DNA from: Polytrichum commune
Lineage: Eukaryota; Streptophyta; Polytrichopsida; Polytrichales; Polytrichaceae
DNA length: 64,000 bases
Assembly: GCA_950295325.1 (NCBI GenBank)
Contig: OX485809.1
Span: 13,580,001 to 13,644,000, forward strand
Reading direction: 5' to 3'
Made by a program: the position numbers and the translations under genes. The notes beneath the pieces were generated by a model that was not told the DNA's origin, made no database searches, and saw nothing but the letters and a program-made list of their open reading frames with translations. Of the stretch, positions 10,998 to 23,300 are shown one piece after another. The stretch's first letter is position 1. Every line of letters starts with the position of its first letter.

Positions 10998-12419
10998 CTA
11001 GTGCAAAGAAAAGTTCATGGGCGCAAATTTCCAAAGGATTGTCTCACTCTTGTTGCTGTTGTAAACACGACAAACATTGACAAGTTGAACTTGTGATTAT
11101 TTACAAATCTCTATGCCCAAAATGATTTGGAAAGTGGTTGCCAACAAAGTATGTGCGGTGGTTTGCAAACCAAGTGGCATGGATGACACAAAGTGTATTT
11201 GAGAGTTGAATGATGAGCCTCAATGTAAATTTTGATCTCAAAGCAAAAGGTATTTTTAGTTACATACAAATATGTTACTTGTTCCTTTAAGCATGTTGGC
11301 AAGAATGAATTATTTGGTTTTCCAACCTTGCGGTTGAGCAATATAATTTATTTTTCTTACCACCTAATGTTACAAATGTGGTACAACCCTTGGATCAAGG
11401 AATAATTGCTTCATTCAAAGTTCAATATAAGAAGAAGTTTCCGGATTGGGTTCTCCCTTAGTTTGAGTCTTCTACCACTTACCACGACTTGAGGATTATA
11501 GTGCCTAATGTAAGGTAGGCTATTATGTGGTGCTCTCAATTATGGTTAAGGATGAATCCCCAAATCATACAAAACAACTAGAGGATGTTCAAGATTTTAT
11601 TGGTAGACTAAAGTGCCAATTTTGCCATGGATGATGAATGGGAGAAATCAAAAATGAAAGAAATAACAAACAAATCAGCAAGTCTCATTTCTTCTTTGAA
11701 TCTTAAAAGTGAAGAAATGCCTATTGAAGAATATGTGTAATTGGTAGGAGGGGAAATTATTGATGCAAAGTACAACATGGTTGAGTTGCCATAGACTAAA
11801 GAAATCCACTTGGGTAGAAATTTTAATGAAGATCCAGTGGAGGGGAATGATGCGGATGACCATCCAACACCAATAGTCAAGCTTCCCCAAGCCCATGAGT
11901 ATGTTCGGTTACTATCAAATCTAAGCATCCTTCGGAGATTTTTACTGTAGATGTGATGAACATGCAATCTTTTTATGGATAAATTAAACAAGATGTCAAT
12001 TTCCAACATCATCAAAAGACAATAGATTTTTACTTTTGTAATGTGTGATATGATGAAGACATCATCAAGGGATTCTTTATTATTATTATTATTAAACTCC
12101 ATATTGTGTGACGTTGTGAGCATATTTCTCTAGTAAGAATGTCTTCTCATACTTATGTATCTTCATTATGTACACAAAATGGCATTTTACATTGAAGTAG
12201 GCTATTGAAAACCTCAATAGTACGATAGTTGAGGCCAAAATGTCATACTATGCAAAATACGACATTTGGATAATATGACATTTTAATGTGCAACCAATTG
12301 TGTCATATTAAAGGGGAAGAATAGTATGTACGTACCTAAGTTACTACATCCTCACTATCAAAACATTATTCGACAATGTGGGCCCTCAAAATATAACAGT
12401 CAGATGAAGGTCCTCTTTA

Positions 12420-12700
12420 ACTCAATGACCTTAATATCTTCAAATGTGCACAATTTGTATCGAACAATGTCAATTTAAGTCTTCTTCAACTCAAATGACC
12501 TTAATACCCTCAAAAATGCATAATTGAACTTCACAACCTTAAATATGGTCATCTTTGGCCCAAATGACCCTAATACCCAAAAATGTGCGCAATTTGCACT
12601 CAACAACCTCAAATCAAGTCCTATTCGATTCAAATGACCTTAATACCCTCAAATGTGCACAATTGCACCCTACAAACTCTAAGCCTCCAAACACCAATGC
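12420..12700 (-). repeat. tandem repeat of about 69 bp, relic leader of a second copia copy
   Basis: The phrase aaatgaccttaataccctcaaa recurs with starts near 12424, 12493, 12562 and 12632, a period of about 69 bp, often followed by atgtgcacaatt. It lies beside an LTR relic of the same lineage as the one at 1977-2253, so it is probably the degraded leader. Confidence 0.6.
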
Positions 12701-12937
12701 ACCTCCAACACTAAGCACCCCAAAAGCATATGAACAATGTTTGGAGTGAGATGATCACCTCCACCTCATGCCTTGTTATTTATTGCATGTTTCCTTCTTG
12801 ATTCATACAATGCATATGGGATATCTGAACTCCCACTTCCCACAAACCATATGAATTTATTCAAACCTCATTCATTCTTATGCCTCTAACAATCACCATC
12901 CTATGACTACAAGCAACCTAATACTTTGCCTTCAACA
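12701..12937 (-). repeat. second relic copia LTR (minus)
   Basis: Homologous to the relic LTRs at 1977-2253 and 4560-4870: gtttggagtgagatgatcac, ttatttattgcatg, and the end gcaacctaatactttgcctt then caaca. Read on its sense strand it starts TGTTGAAGG, a canonical TG terminus, against TATTGGAAG in the young family. No gag-pol follows. Confidence 0.65.
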
Positions 12938-15900
12938 TGTACATGTTTTTGTTTATCTATTCTCCAACTTTCATCATATGTAGTTGCAAAACAACAAAAT
13001 TCATTACGATCACTCCCAATCACTCCACCAATATGGATGGATTCCTCTTGCCACTAAAGCAAATCATTTGCTCACCAAGTACTTAAGACAGTGTCCTCTT
13101 CCAAAGAGATCTCCAACGTACGTATCCAATGTTGTAGCTTGCACAATACAGAATTGTGTGTGAGATTAACAAATGAATTACTTCTCATAACATGTCATGA
13201 TATTCAATTATTTGGAGTAAGGTTCAGAGGCTTCTCTTGTACAATGGTACGTAATCCTCATTTATTGCTGCCAATAAACTGAGAATTCATAATTCAATGA
13301 ATTAATCATAGATTATATGACCATGTATTTAGAAATCTATTTTTGACAACACTTCATTTGTTTAAAACCAGAATGATACGAAGTCTTCAATTCTTTGAAA
13401 ATGTGACGCTGATTTATTGATGAAAATGTGAATATTTTGATTTCTAACATAATATAATTTCATAGTATAATTTGATTTCCAAAGTGGCCCAGACTATCAA
13501 CTTTAGTTAGTAAAAAAACATTGGAAACTTCTCATTGGTTGGAACTTATTTGTCCAATCTTTTGAGAATATTCTATTACAATATGACTTTATTGTAAAAA
13601 AAAATTACTGTTTTTATAATTATAATATCATAGTTTAACACTACCTCAAGCAATAAATTGGTTTTTTTAATTTGTATGTAAAAATGAATCAAATCTAAAC
13701 CCAAGTATGAGAAACTTTTAGGTCAGATCAAGTAACAGTTAAAGACATATTATTGTATGGATGTTCGAGGTCCTAAGTCCCGAGGGAAAGGGGGGGGGGT
13801 TATAGAAAATGTAGGACCTAAGCGCAATAAGATATAGGGCCTATTACATTAACTATGGGTAGAACTTGTAACTTGATTACATATATTATAGGGTGCTCTA
13901 GATATGTGAAACATTATTCTTTGTAATATAGCATTTGACATAACATCATAAAAGGACACAAGTGGTACATATAAAACACCATGGAAATAAGGGGCTAGAT
14001 ATGAGAATCACATACATTGCTTTTCAATTATATGGAATGAATGAATAATTGTGCATCTTTTGTGAAGCATCGACATATCAATCATGAAATCATTATCCCA
14101 ACAACTCCAAGATCGGTGTTTCAATATTCTTTGTCTTCAAAAGATCTTCAACCCAACGAATGGGAATTATAATTTGTTAGAATTCTTAAAGACTTTGGGG
14201 GATGTAGATTTTCTTTTACATCTAAGTAATATAGGGTATCATTAAATCAATCATCCACGAATTTAGAATTACCCATAGGGTGCTAATAGTCACAAGAACC
14301 TACCATTAATTTGAAAATTATCATGTTAATATCCACTCCAGCTAATAGGTAAATTGCCCCTGATAGATATTACATTATCGCACATGTACACTTATTCTAA
14401 CAAGAAGTGCCACCCTTTACCCCCAAAAAAATTTAAAAAATTTAAACAAATAAAAATCCCAATGCCTCAAGGGTTTCCTTGATTATCCAAGTACAATGTG
14501 CTTGGATGTATAGCAACTACAAGGTTGGGCATTGTGTTCGAAGTGAAGGGCAAGCTCTTAATTGTGCAATTTTTGACATTACTTTAGGGGACGAGTGCTA
14601 TATCAAATCAAAGAATTCCATCTATACATACATACATACATACATACATACATACAAACAAGGTATCTAATGTTGAATGTAAGACCAATTCAATCAATAA
14701 AAATCCCATTTCATTCCACTATGATGGAAGTTTATTTTTTAATCTTACAATGACAAAACCTAAAATGGATCTTGAATTATTTTGCACGTCCAACTTAATA
14801 TTTTTTTAAACTGATGATGAATTATTTCATTGAATAACAAGGACATTCATTGGGAAATTTTATAGTGTATATACAATTATTATCATTTAAAAATATAGGT
14901 GGTTTGGGGATGAAATGGTCATTAGATGGTCACCTTAAAATATGATAAAGTTATCATTTTGTTTGTAATCAAATCACAATGAAGATGTGGAGGTGATACA
15001 TTATCATCTTATGCAACTCTTCTACAACATTCTAATCAATATGAATTCGTTAAGACCTCACAAAACCTCTCCAAGTGAGCAATTGGGGTCATATATGCCC
15101 CTAAGTAGATTTAAGGCTTATTAAATATGAATAAATAAATATGTAATCCAACATCAATCATGAGATTCTAGTTATTTTTAAGATTCCATTTAAAATATGA
15201 ATATATAGATGATTAGTTTTATGGGCTTCTACTTTGATTTTCAAAATTTTATTCATACATATTAGCTATTATGGTGAAAAAAAAAACGTGTAACATCTTT
15301 TGCAGCTTCTCATTGGTTGAACTATAATTATTTTAAAGAACTTGCAATTTTTAATGGATATAATTTATCACAAATCTATCAAAACATTTGGTATATGATT
15401 TTTTTCATACATGATAGTTTTTGCATGCAAATGTATGTTTATATATATCAACACAACAATTGTTTGTGGTTTTTTTCTATTTTTTATTCTACAAAAATAA
15501 AGTTGTGTTTTTTTATTTACTATCCAAACTACATTGTTTCAATGTTTTGTATTGATTACATTTACATGCTCAATAGGTAAAACCTTTTTAATTTAGACTT
15601 TCAAAGTAAATTAGTTGACAATATGGCTTTTTATTTAGTGTGGTCTTTGAAATTATAAGATTTAATATAAAAATAATTGAAATTTTACATACACTAGATT
15701 CTTCGATTTAATTGAGTTGATATAATTCTCCACAAGGAACATTTCATAATAAAGTGTGAGTACTTTGAGTTGGTGTGCCCTGCCAATGACAATAACATTT
15801 ACATATTCATTAAATTGATGCAAGTGATGTGATGTGACGAAGGTAATGTATTTAAAATTATCAAAATGCTAGAGTTTATTGTAGAAGTCACAATAATTTC

Positions 15901-16239
15901 TATAATATATAAGAAAGTGGATGCCCATTTATCATAAAATTATTTGGCCATACAAAATAAGTGACAAATTTGAGGTTGTTATTTTTGTTACCTATCATTT
16001 GCCCAATTGTCATTTATTCTTTCTTCATTATTGCGTGAAATATTTTGGACTTTGTCTTCATGAAAGTAGAATCATGCAATCTTGATCACCATTGAGAACA
16101 CATTCTCAAGATAACATTATTGCATTATGTATATTTATGCTACAAACGCCAAATTTTTAGCCATTCTTGTATTGATTGCTCAACAAATCATCAAGGACAT
16201 CTTTGATCATACATAAAAGGTAATCTTGCCACCAAAATT
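12938..16239. other. AT-rich intergenic DNA
   Basis: No gene recognised. It contains a G10 run at about 13790-13799 and a (CATA)n microsatellite at about 14627-14656. Small T-rich open frames such as 15317-15580 look like random hydrophobic translation. Confidence 0.55.
14627..14656. repeat. (CATA)n microsatellite
   Basis: About seven uninterrupted cata units. Confidence 0.85.
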
Positions 16240-16712
16240 GTAGCGAACCAATTCAAGTTTGGCCAATTCTACTCCATTGATGCATTATGTATGTTGGGTT
16301 ATTTGCCAACAAAGTTCTCAACAACTTCAATGCCTATCGGATTATGGTACAAGTGATGACTTAGGTATAACACAAGCGGTGATACAATAGAAATAACTTA
16401 GAATGAAAAGTTTGTAACTATACGTTATCACCATGTGATTGATTTTTATTTGAAAGAGTTTGGTAGTGATTTGATGATTGTCCCACCATTGCCTATTAGG
16501 CATCATGAAGTTAAGCTAAGTTATGGGACATGTTAATATGAAAAATTTGATGATGTCACGTATTGACTCATAGGGGGTATACAAAAAATAGACCATACTA
16601 AGAGGATAAAATTATTTGAAGCCATGGGAGTCATTCTAGATGTGAAAATAATTTTACTATGTAGAGTGGAGATTATTGATCTTATTGGAAAAATAGTAAA
16701 AGACTTCTAGGT
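16240..16712 (+). pseudogene. degraded coding stretch of unknown family
   Basis: One reading frame stays protein-like for about 470 bp, broken by about seven stop codons but without a frameshift. Readable pieces include NQFKFGQFYSIDALCMLGYL, NEKFVTIRYHHVIDFYLKEF, LMIVPPLPIRHHEVKLSYG and IKLFEAMGVILDVKIILLC. I do not recognise the family. The even spread of stops in a single frame suggests an old pseudogene or mobile-element remnant, not chance. Confidence 0.45.
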
Positions 16713-17492
16713 ACCCGTATGCCAAGTGTAGACATCTCTTGATGAACTAATTGTAAACATTCTACTTGGCCATGTTGACAAAATAATATCCCAATAAATG
16801 AACATACGAAGTGCTAGCATTATTTTATTCAAATTTGTACCATGTTATTCATAAAAAAAACATAACATTTAACGATCAATCTCCCACGAATAAGTTAATT
16901 AAATGAATTCATCAATCATTTATGTCACTTTTCATGTCAATTATTTGTGCACTCCCCGGGTACATATTGAGCCACTTGACTCTTGATATTTAATATTAGT
17001 CCAAATTTGAATCCAACTTATTGTTTTCTTGTAAGTAAGTTGGTGAAAGGTTCCAAGGCACTTTTCATGTTTGTGTTATGAAGACAAAACCACCAACCAT
17101 TCAAGTGCGAAAAGGCTTGATATGAAAAGACACATGTCAAACCCTTTCTTCCTTTGAAGTTTCCCATTCAACTAGAAGAATAACACTTCAAGTGGCACAT
17201 TATGTTGCAAAAGATTCATAGTTTGCTTAATGCCACTGACAAAGTTTGCATCTTAAATGTCTATTGTGTAAAGATCTTTGTAAGAAACCAAAAGTGAGTG
17301 CCCTATGAACTAAGTACAAAGACATTTTTGCTAAGAATAAGTGTCTTTATCTTCTTCTTGAAATATATAACTCCAAGTTTCTTTATGTAAATTATTATTT
17401 GAAACCCACACATCAAGTAAAGTCGTAGAACATTCTCACATGATACGTGAAATGTAGCTTGTGAAAGGTTATTGAATTGTTGAGGTGTATAT
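16713..17492. other. intergenic DNA upstream of the trihelix gene
   Basis: AT-rich, no coding signal seen. It should contain the promoter and 5' UTR of the gene at 17493. A tatata stretch lies at about 17486, right at the start codon. Confidence 0.45.
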
Positions 17493-19018
17493 ATGGAGTT
17501 GGGGTGCAACTTGGAGACTGGTTTTGGACCCATGTTGGCAACATCTGAATTAGAACTAACTGAGCCTCTTGTGAAGTTGCCAAACATAAAAGTGAACCAA
17601 ACACCGTTGGAAAGGTATAATTGGTGCAATGACTCACATGGGGAAGGCAATGATACCGATGATGGGGGCAAAAGAGGTATGAACGCATCAAAAGATTTAA
17701 ATGAGGATTGGAGCCCAAGTGCAATTTCATCTCTCCTTGATGTATGGGGTGATTGTTACCAAACCTTGAACAATGGTAAGCTACGGATGGAGAATTGGAG
17801 TGACATTGCAAGCCAGGTTAGCAATCGATGCCGCAAAACCAAAACCCCAAAAGACCCATTGCAGTGTAAGCTGAAGGTGAAATCCTTGAAGAGAAGGTAT
17901 AACCGTGAAAGGATGGCCAAGAGGTTTCCTCCAAGTGCACGAGATTTGCAACAATGGGAATGGTATGATGTCATGGATGCAATTCTTGAAGGGGCACCAC
18001 ATTGTGTAATGGTTGTTGCACATGACCCCTCAAAAGGCGAAAACTCCAAATTGTGCAAGGAAAGTGTTGCAAGTCCCATGTCAGTATGCAAAGAAATAAA
18101 AGCGTGCGACGAGAGCATCACAAGTCCTATGTCTGAGTTACATGAAGTCCCTGAGCACAATTCAACAAAGGCGATCGAGTCATCAAGGTTGGATGAGGCA
18201 AAATCTCATCTCCGAGTGAAATTGCCAAAAGAGGATGAACCTCCATTTGTGTGTGCCACCAAGATGAACTCAAAGGTGCGGACAACCAAGTTGTTTGTGA
18301 GAGATTCAAACTCTTCAGCAACAATGACCCCACGAAGTGAATCGAGTTATTGCATGAAACGGAAGTGTAAAAAAACAATGGCCTTCCAATGTGATAAACA
18401 CCGACATGATCGGGAAATTCGAATGACACGAGCTCTTGTTGCAGCCATCTTTCGAATCGCAAAGAGGCCAAATCAAAAAACAAAAAGAAAATCTGATACA
18501 TGTAAAAGTCGTGGGGTTCAAGAATCAAAAGTATTGAGTGCATGCATGGATTTTGGAGCAATGTTCCAACAATTCGAGAAGAACCAAATGAACATCTTGG
18601 AAAATATTCTAAAAGAACAATCTTTTGTTTTATCCGAATTTGTCAAAACACTCAAGTACAACAATCATGTCAGAGAGGTAAGTAATGTTCCAACTCAAAC
18701 ATTCTTCAAACTTGATTATGACCAATTTTAGCAAGAAACGCAAAGATTCCATTGTATATTTTGATCATGAATGAAGACTTCATGTGTTATTCCCAAGCTT
18801 ATGCTTTAAACTTGCATGTTTTATTTAACACATGCATTCGTTGAGTATAATCAAAATACATTTCTTGTGGTTTATGAATGCAGACCTCAATGGTGGGGTT
18901 GACAATCCGACTACTATCGTCAATTTTTCTCATTGTGTGTTTGTTCTTACTTGCAATGGCTACAACATCTAAGGGTCCATGGATGTCACCTAGATCAAAT
19001 TGGCTTACAAAGTTATGA
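17493..19018 (+). CDS. trihelix (SIP1/ASIL-type) transcription factor, probable two-exon gene
   Basis: The frame opened at 17493 has one trihelix (MYB/SANT-like) domain at about residues 71-165. It starts EDWSPSAISSLLDVWGDCY and includes NNGKLRMENWSDIASQVSNR, then KTPKDPLQCKLKVKSLKRRY. The tryptophan pattern and the KTP...QCK block are typical of the SIP1/ASIL clade, nuclear DNA-binding regulators. Later come basic stretches (KRKCKK, KTKRKS) and a C-terminal helix with FGAMFQQFEKNQMNILENIL. Unspliced, the frame stops at 18731. A strong donor (gag|GTAAGT) sits at 18678 in phase 0, and a TGCAG acceptor ends at 18883. Splicing would add 44 codons ending TGA at 19018 and encode a hydrophobic segment. 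I prefer the spliced model, 395+44 residues; the 5' start could lie in a further upstream exon. Confidence 0.75.
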
Positions 19019-20116
19019 TGTTCCTCAACAAAATTTAAATGGGGGGGGGGGGCATTATGGTTACAATGCTATTTTGTTGAAGATTAGTCTTCTTAGTAAA
19101 CAAACACATGTGGATGATGACAATTTTTACATAATATTTTTATTTTACCTCGCATAACAACAAATACCCAAGAACATCATGTATTTGTGATACAAACATC
19201 TTGAAGTTTTCAATAATGACAGCTAAGGAACAAATGACAAACAATGTGGGGTCCCGATCACCTAAATAGATACAATGACCAAATGACCCGTTGATAATCA
19301 AAAATCCAAAAGGGCATGTCATGTCCAAAATGTTTGAGGTAGATAATGTTCAAATGACACACTTTTAATTCACATAGTGCTCAAACCCACTTTAGTTCTT
19401 GACAATTCTAAAAAACCCCAAATCTCAAAGGTTTGTTTTTTACATGAGCAAATCCATTTCAGGAATGTAATCATTAAAATTGTTAATTTTAGAGTGGTAC
19501 CATTTGAGTTTTTAATGATTTGTATTCTTCGTAATTTGCACATTTTGGATTTTTATATGTACCTTATACGATGATATGGTAGAAGCAATTTAAAGTCACT
19601 AACCACTTTATGCACATTTGGGGCACATATAATTTAGTGTATTTTAGAAGACTTTGATAATTTGAAGCTTTACGACAAGAAGATGCTCAGTAAAGTGTGG
19701 CAATAGTTGCAATAAGCTTCTTGCAAACTTTTACAAAGTAATGGAAGGGACCTTTCATAATTCTAATTCCATAATTTTGTGGGGCCGGACGCTTTGACAA
19801 GAAAAATATGCAATATGTGGATATTGGTAATTGATGAGTGACCTTGATGATGATATTATTAGATTTTTTAACCATGGGCCTTCATAGTACAAATGGGCAT
19901 TTGAAGTGTAATTTTCCTCTACTGGTGCCAACAAACATTGTTGACAAAAGATGTAACTAGTGGTTACCTACATGTGACTTATTAAATTATATATGTTCAA
20001 GGTTATAAGTTATTGGGGCTATGAAGAGAATAATTCAATGCTTCCACTAGTTACAATGACATATTAGACAAGCTCACTCACCTTGGATGATGCAAAAGGC
20101 CACAAGACTGTGTCAC
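19019..20116. other. intergenic DNA left of the retrotransposon cluster
   Basis: AT-rich, with a G10 run at 19041-19050. No gene recognised. The last five bases, gtcac (20112-20116), are the candidate left target-site duplication of the element starting at 20117; no matching copy follows its right LTR. Confidence 0.5.
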
Positions 20117-20308
20117 TATTGGGAAATGAGAGGAAGAAGCAAAGAGATCAGCGTAGCAAGCAAGAACACAATACACAATGGTTGCATACAATGGGGAGAG
20201 TGATGGGCTCCTCCCCTTATGCCTTTATTTATATGTATGGGTTAGGACCAGCGTAGACAACCCATATGGGACAATGTCACCTTTGCAACCTAACACTATC
20301 TTCCAATA
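20117..20308 (-). repeat. 3' LTR of A1 (192 bp, A type)
   Basis: Plus-strand ends tattggg...cttccaata; a 6-bp terminal inverted repeat TATTGG/CCAATA. A-type U5 (gaggaagaagcaaagagatc) and A-type U3 (gggttaggaccagcgtag). Confidence 0.92.
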
Positions 20309-23300
20309 CTCCCACTTTGCGAGGTGGCATTGTACTCCAACCCCATTATTTCACTTAACCCCTCATGCCTATCTCTCGCTAAAGCCTTTGTTAGAATGTC
20401 CGCTACCATATATTGCGTTGGACAATATTCTAACTCTACAATTTTGTTTTCAATCTTTTCTCTAATGAAATGGTGTTGCACATCTATATGCTTCGACCTA
20501 TCATGGTTGGTTGGGTTCTTAGCTAATGCCATAGAACCTTGGTTGTCGTACATGATGGTCGTGGCCTCCTCTTGTACACAACCTACATCCTCCATTAATT
20601 GCCATAGCCAAATGGCCTCCCTCGTGCATCGGTTCATGGCCATGTACTCCGCCTCCATTGTTGATTGTGCCACCGTTTGTTGCCGTTTGCTATTCCACGA
20701 AACGGCTCCGTCTCCGACAAAGAATACGTACCCGGACGTGGACCTACGGTTTTCCACATCGCCGGCCCAATCCGCATCCGAATACCCTTTGACGTTAATA
20801 TGATTGCCTCCGATGCGCAACTTCATATCTAAGGTGCCCTTCAAGTAGCGCATGATCCGTTTGACCGCCATCCAATGCATCGGACCGGGTTTCGACATAT
20901 AGCGGCTTACCACGCTTACCGCAAATGCGAGGTCCGGTCTTGTGGCCACCATGGCGTACATCAACGACCCCACCGCCTCTTGGTATGGAACGTCCTTCAT
21001 TTCATGCAAATGCTCTTCGTGCTCGTCATCCGAAAGCTTCGGCAACGATGTCTTGGTGTCGAGCGGGGTTGCGATGGGCTTGCAATCCGCCATGCCGAAT
21101 CGCTCCAAAATGGTTTCGATGTAGCTTCGTTGATGCATGGTGATGGTGCGCGTCTTTCTATCCCGCTCGAAATGGACTCCGAGGAAGAAATGCAATTCGC
21201 CGAGGTCGCTCATCTCGAACTCCTTCTCGAGGCTAGATTTCAACTCGTTGATCACGTCCACGTCGTCCGACAAAATCACGAGGTCGTCCACATATATGAT
21301 GACAATCACAATGTAGTTGCAAGTTTGCAAAACATACAACGAGTGATCCGCATGGCTCCTCGTAAAGCCTTTGTTCACGAAGAACACGTGAATGCATTCG
21401 TACCATGCTCGTCCGGATTGCTTCAATCCGTAGAGCGTTTTCCTCAACTTGCATACGAGATGCTCTCGGCCTTTTTGCACGAACCCCTCCGGTTGCTCCA
21501 TGTAGATCACCACGTCCAATTCGCCGTTCAAGAATGCGGTCTTCACGTCCATTTGATGTATCTCCAAGCCCATGGCCGCCGCCAATGCGAGTATGACTCG
21601 AATGGTGTTGAATTTGGCCACCGGTGCAAAGGTTTCGCTAAAGTCTACGCCTTCCACTTGCGAGCACCCCTTTGCTACTAACCTTGCTTTGAAACGAACC
21701 ACCACGCCTCTCGCATCTTTTTTCGTTTTAAACACCCATTTGCACTTCACGGCCTTGCGGCCCTTCGGCAACGGAGTTAACTCCCACGTGCCGTTGGCAA
21801 TGAGAGATTCGAACTCCTCTTGCATAGCCAACTCCCACTCGCTCGCATCACTCGATTCAATGGCCTCTCTCACATTTCTAGGTTCCCCGATGGTTGCCAT
21901 GTTTGCATGCTCTTTGTCTTGGGGCGGCGGAATGTGGTTCTTCCACCATTCCCCGAGCGGTTTGCGTGCCCTATCCGGATACCTAGAATGGCCCATGGTT
22001 TCATTGCTATGTTGCGGTGGTGGAGGTGCTTTGGTTGCGGGTTTCTTACCGTAGTCAAGTTTCGATGCCTCCGCGCTACGAGTGGATTTCGTGGCCGGAA
22101 TGTTGGCCTCCGCATCCTCCTGCTCCTCGATGTCGAGCTCCTCCAAAGGATCGTCGCCGTTGGCCTCCGACTCGTCCACGTCCGATTTGGCGGATATGTC
22201 CACCTTGACCGCCGGTGTTTCGTCAACGCTCCCACTTGGACAATCCTCCAAATGCGTTTTGTCCTCGAAAAACACCACGTCCGGACTCTTGATGATTTTC
22301 TTCGTCTCCAAGCAAATGAGCCGGTACGCCTTCGTGCCTTCGCAATATCCGAGGAACAAACACTTGACGCCCTTGGCGTCCAACTTCGTCCGCCGTTGAT
22401 CCGGCACCTTCGCATAAGCCACGCAACCGAACACGCGCATGTGGGACACGTGCGGCATCCTCCCGCTCCACGCTTCCTCGGGCGTCTTACCTTCCACGGC
22501 CTTCGTGGGACACCGGTTGCGCACGTACACCGCATTGCACACCGCCTCCGCCCAAAATTCGTGGCCGAGGCGTTGGGCATGAATCATGGACCGTGCCATC
22601 TCCACGATGGTGCGATTGGCCCGTTCGGCCACCCCGTTTTGTTGCGGCGTGTAAGGTGAAGAATTTTGGCGTGCGATGCCATGTTTGCTTAAAAAATCAT
22701 CGAATGCCTTAGAAATGTATTCCCCGCCGTTATCCGTCCTAAGGACCTTCACTACGTGTTCCGATTGCCTCTCCACCAAGGTTTTCCATTCTTTGAACCT
22801 TGCCAACACCTCGCTCTTGGATTTGAGCACATACACCCAAATCTTGCGCGAAAAATCGTCGATGAAGGTGAGAAAATACCTTGCGCCTCCGATGGACGGC
22901 GTTTTCATCGGCCCGCATACGTCGGAATGCACGAGCTCCAAGATCTTGGTGGCGCGGGTGCCTCCCTCCGTGGGAAACGGACGCCTCGCTTGCTTGCCTT
23001 GGACGCATCCTTCGCACGCGAACGAATGCACGTCGTTGGGCACCGCTCGCACGTCCATGCCGCTCACCATGGTTTGGAGCGATTTCACGCTATTGGCGTT
23101 GAGATGCCCCAACCTCTTGTGCCAAAGCTCCAAAGGATGCGAGTCGGCCTCCGAATGCGCCAAAGAACTCGTTTCGGCCTCATGCATCACCTTCGTGTCC
23201 AATTGGTACAAATTGGACTCCAACGACGCCACGGCCAACATCTCGCCGTTGCTCGCCCTCACCACGCATCCCAACGTGTTGAAATGCACTTTCAAACCCC

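Larger units (their letters stand above)
10144..12020 (+). pseudogene. pogo/Tigger-like DDE transposase pseudogene, split by a solo LTR
   Basis: The first part (10144-10226) reads through VYNMDETSLFY, the first catalytic Asp motif of CENP-B/pogo-type DDE transposases, to NKTLV. Across the solo LTR the frame resumes without a shift, with KFPKDCLTLVAVVNTTN (11003-11080). Further on are LPPNVTNVVQPLDQGIIASF (about 11360-11420), VPNVR*AIMWCSQLW (about 11500-11545), FAMDDEWEKSKMKEITN (about 11620-11675) and a tail with EEMPIEEYV and HEYVRLLSNL (to about 11930). Stops and frameshifts are frequent and the DN(A)PGH region is not readable, so it is dead. The N-terminal DNA-binding part is not visible. 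Confidence 0.85.

Noticed and set aside
11608-12123. 171-codon minus-strand frame
   Set aside because: It is antisense to the decayed C-terminus of the pogo-like transposase, which explains the coding-like composition.
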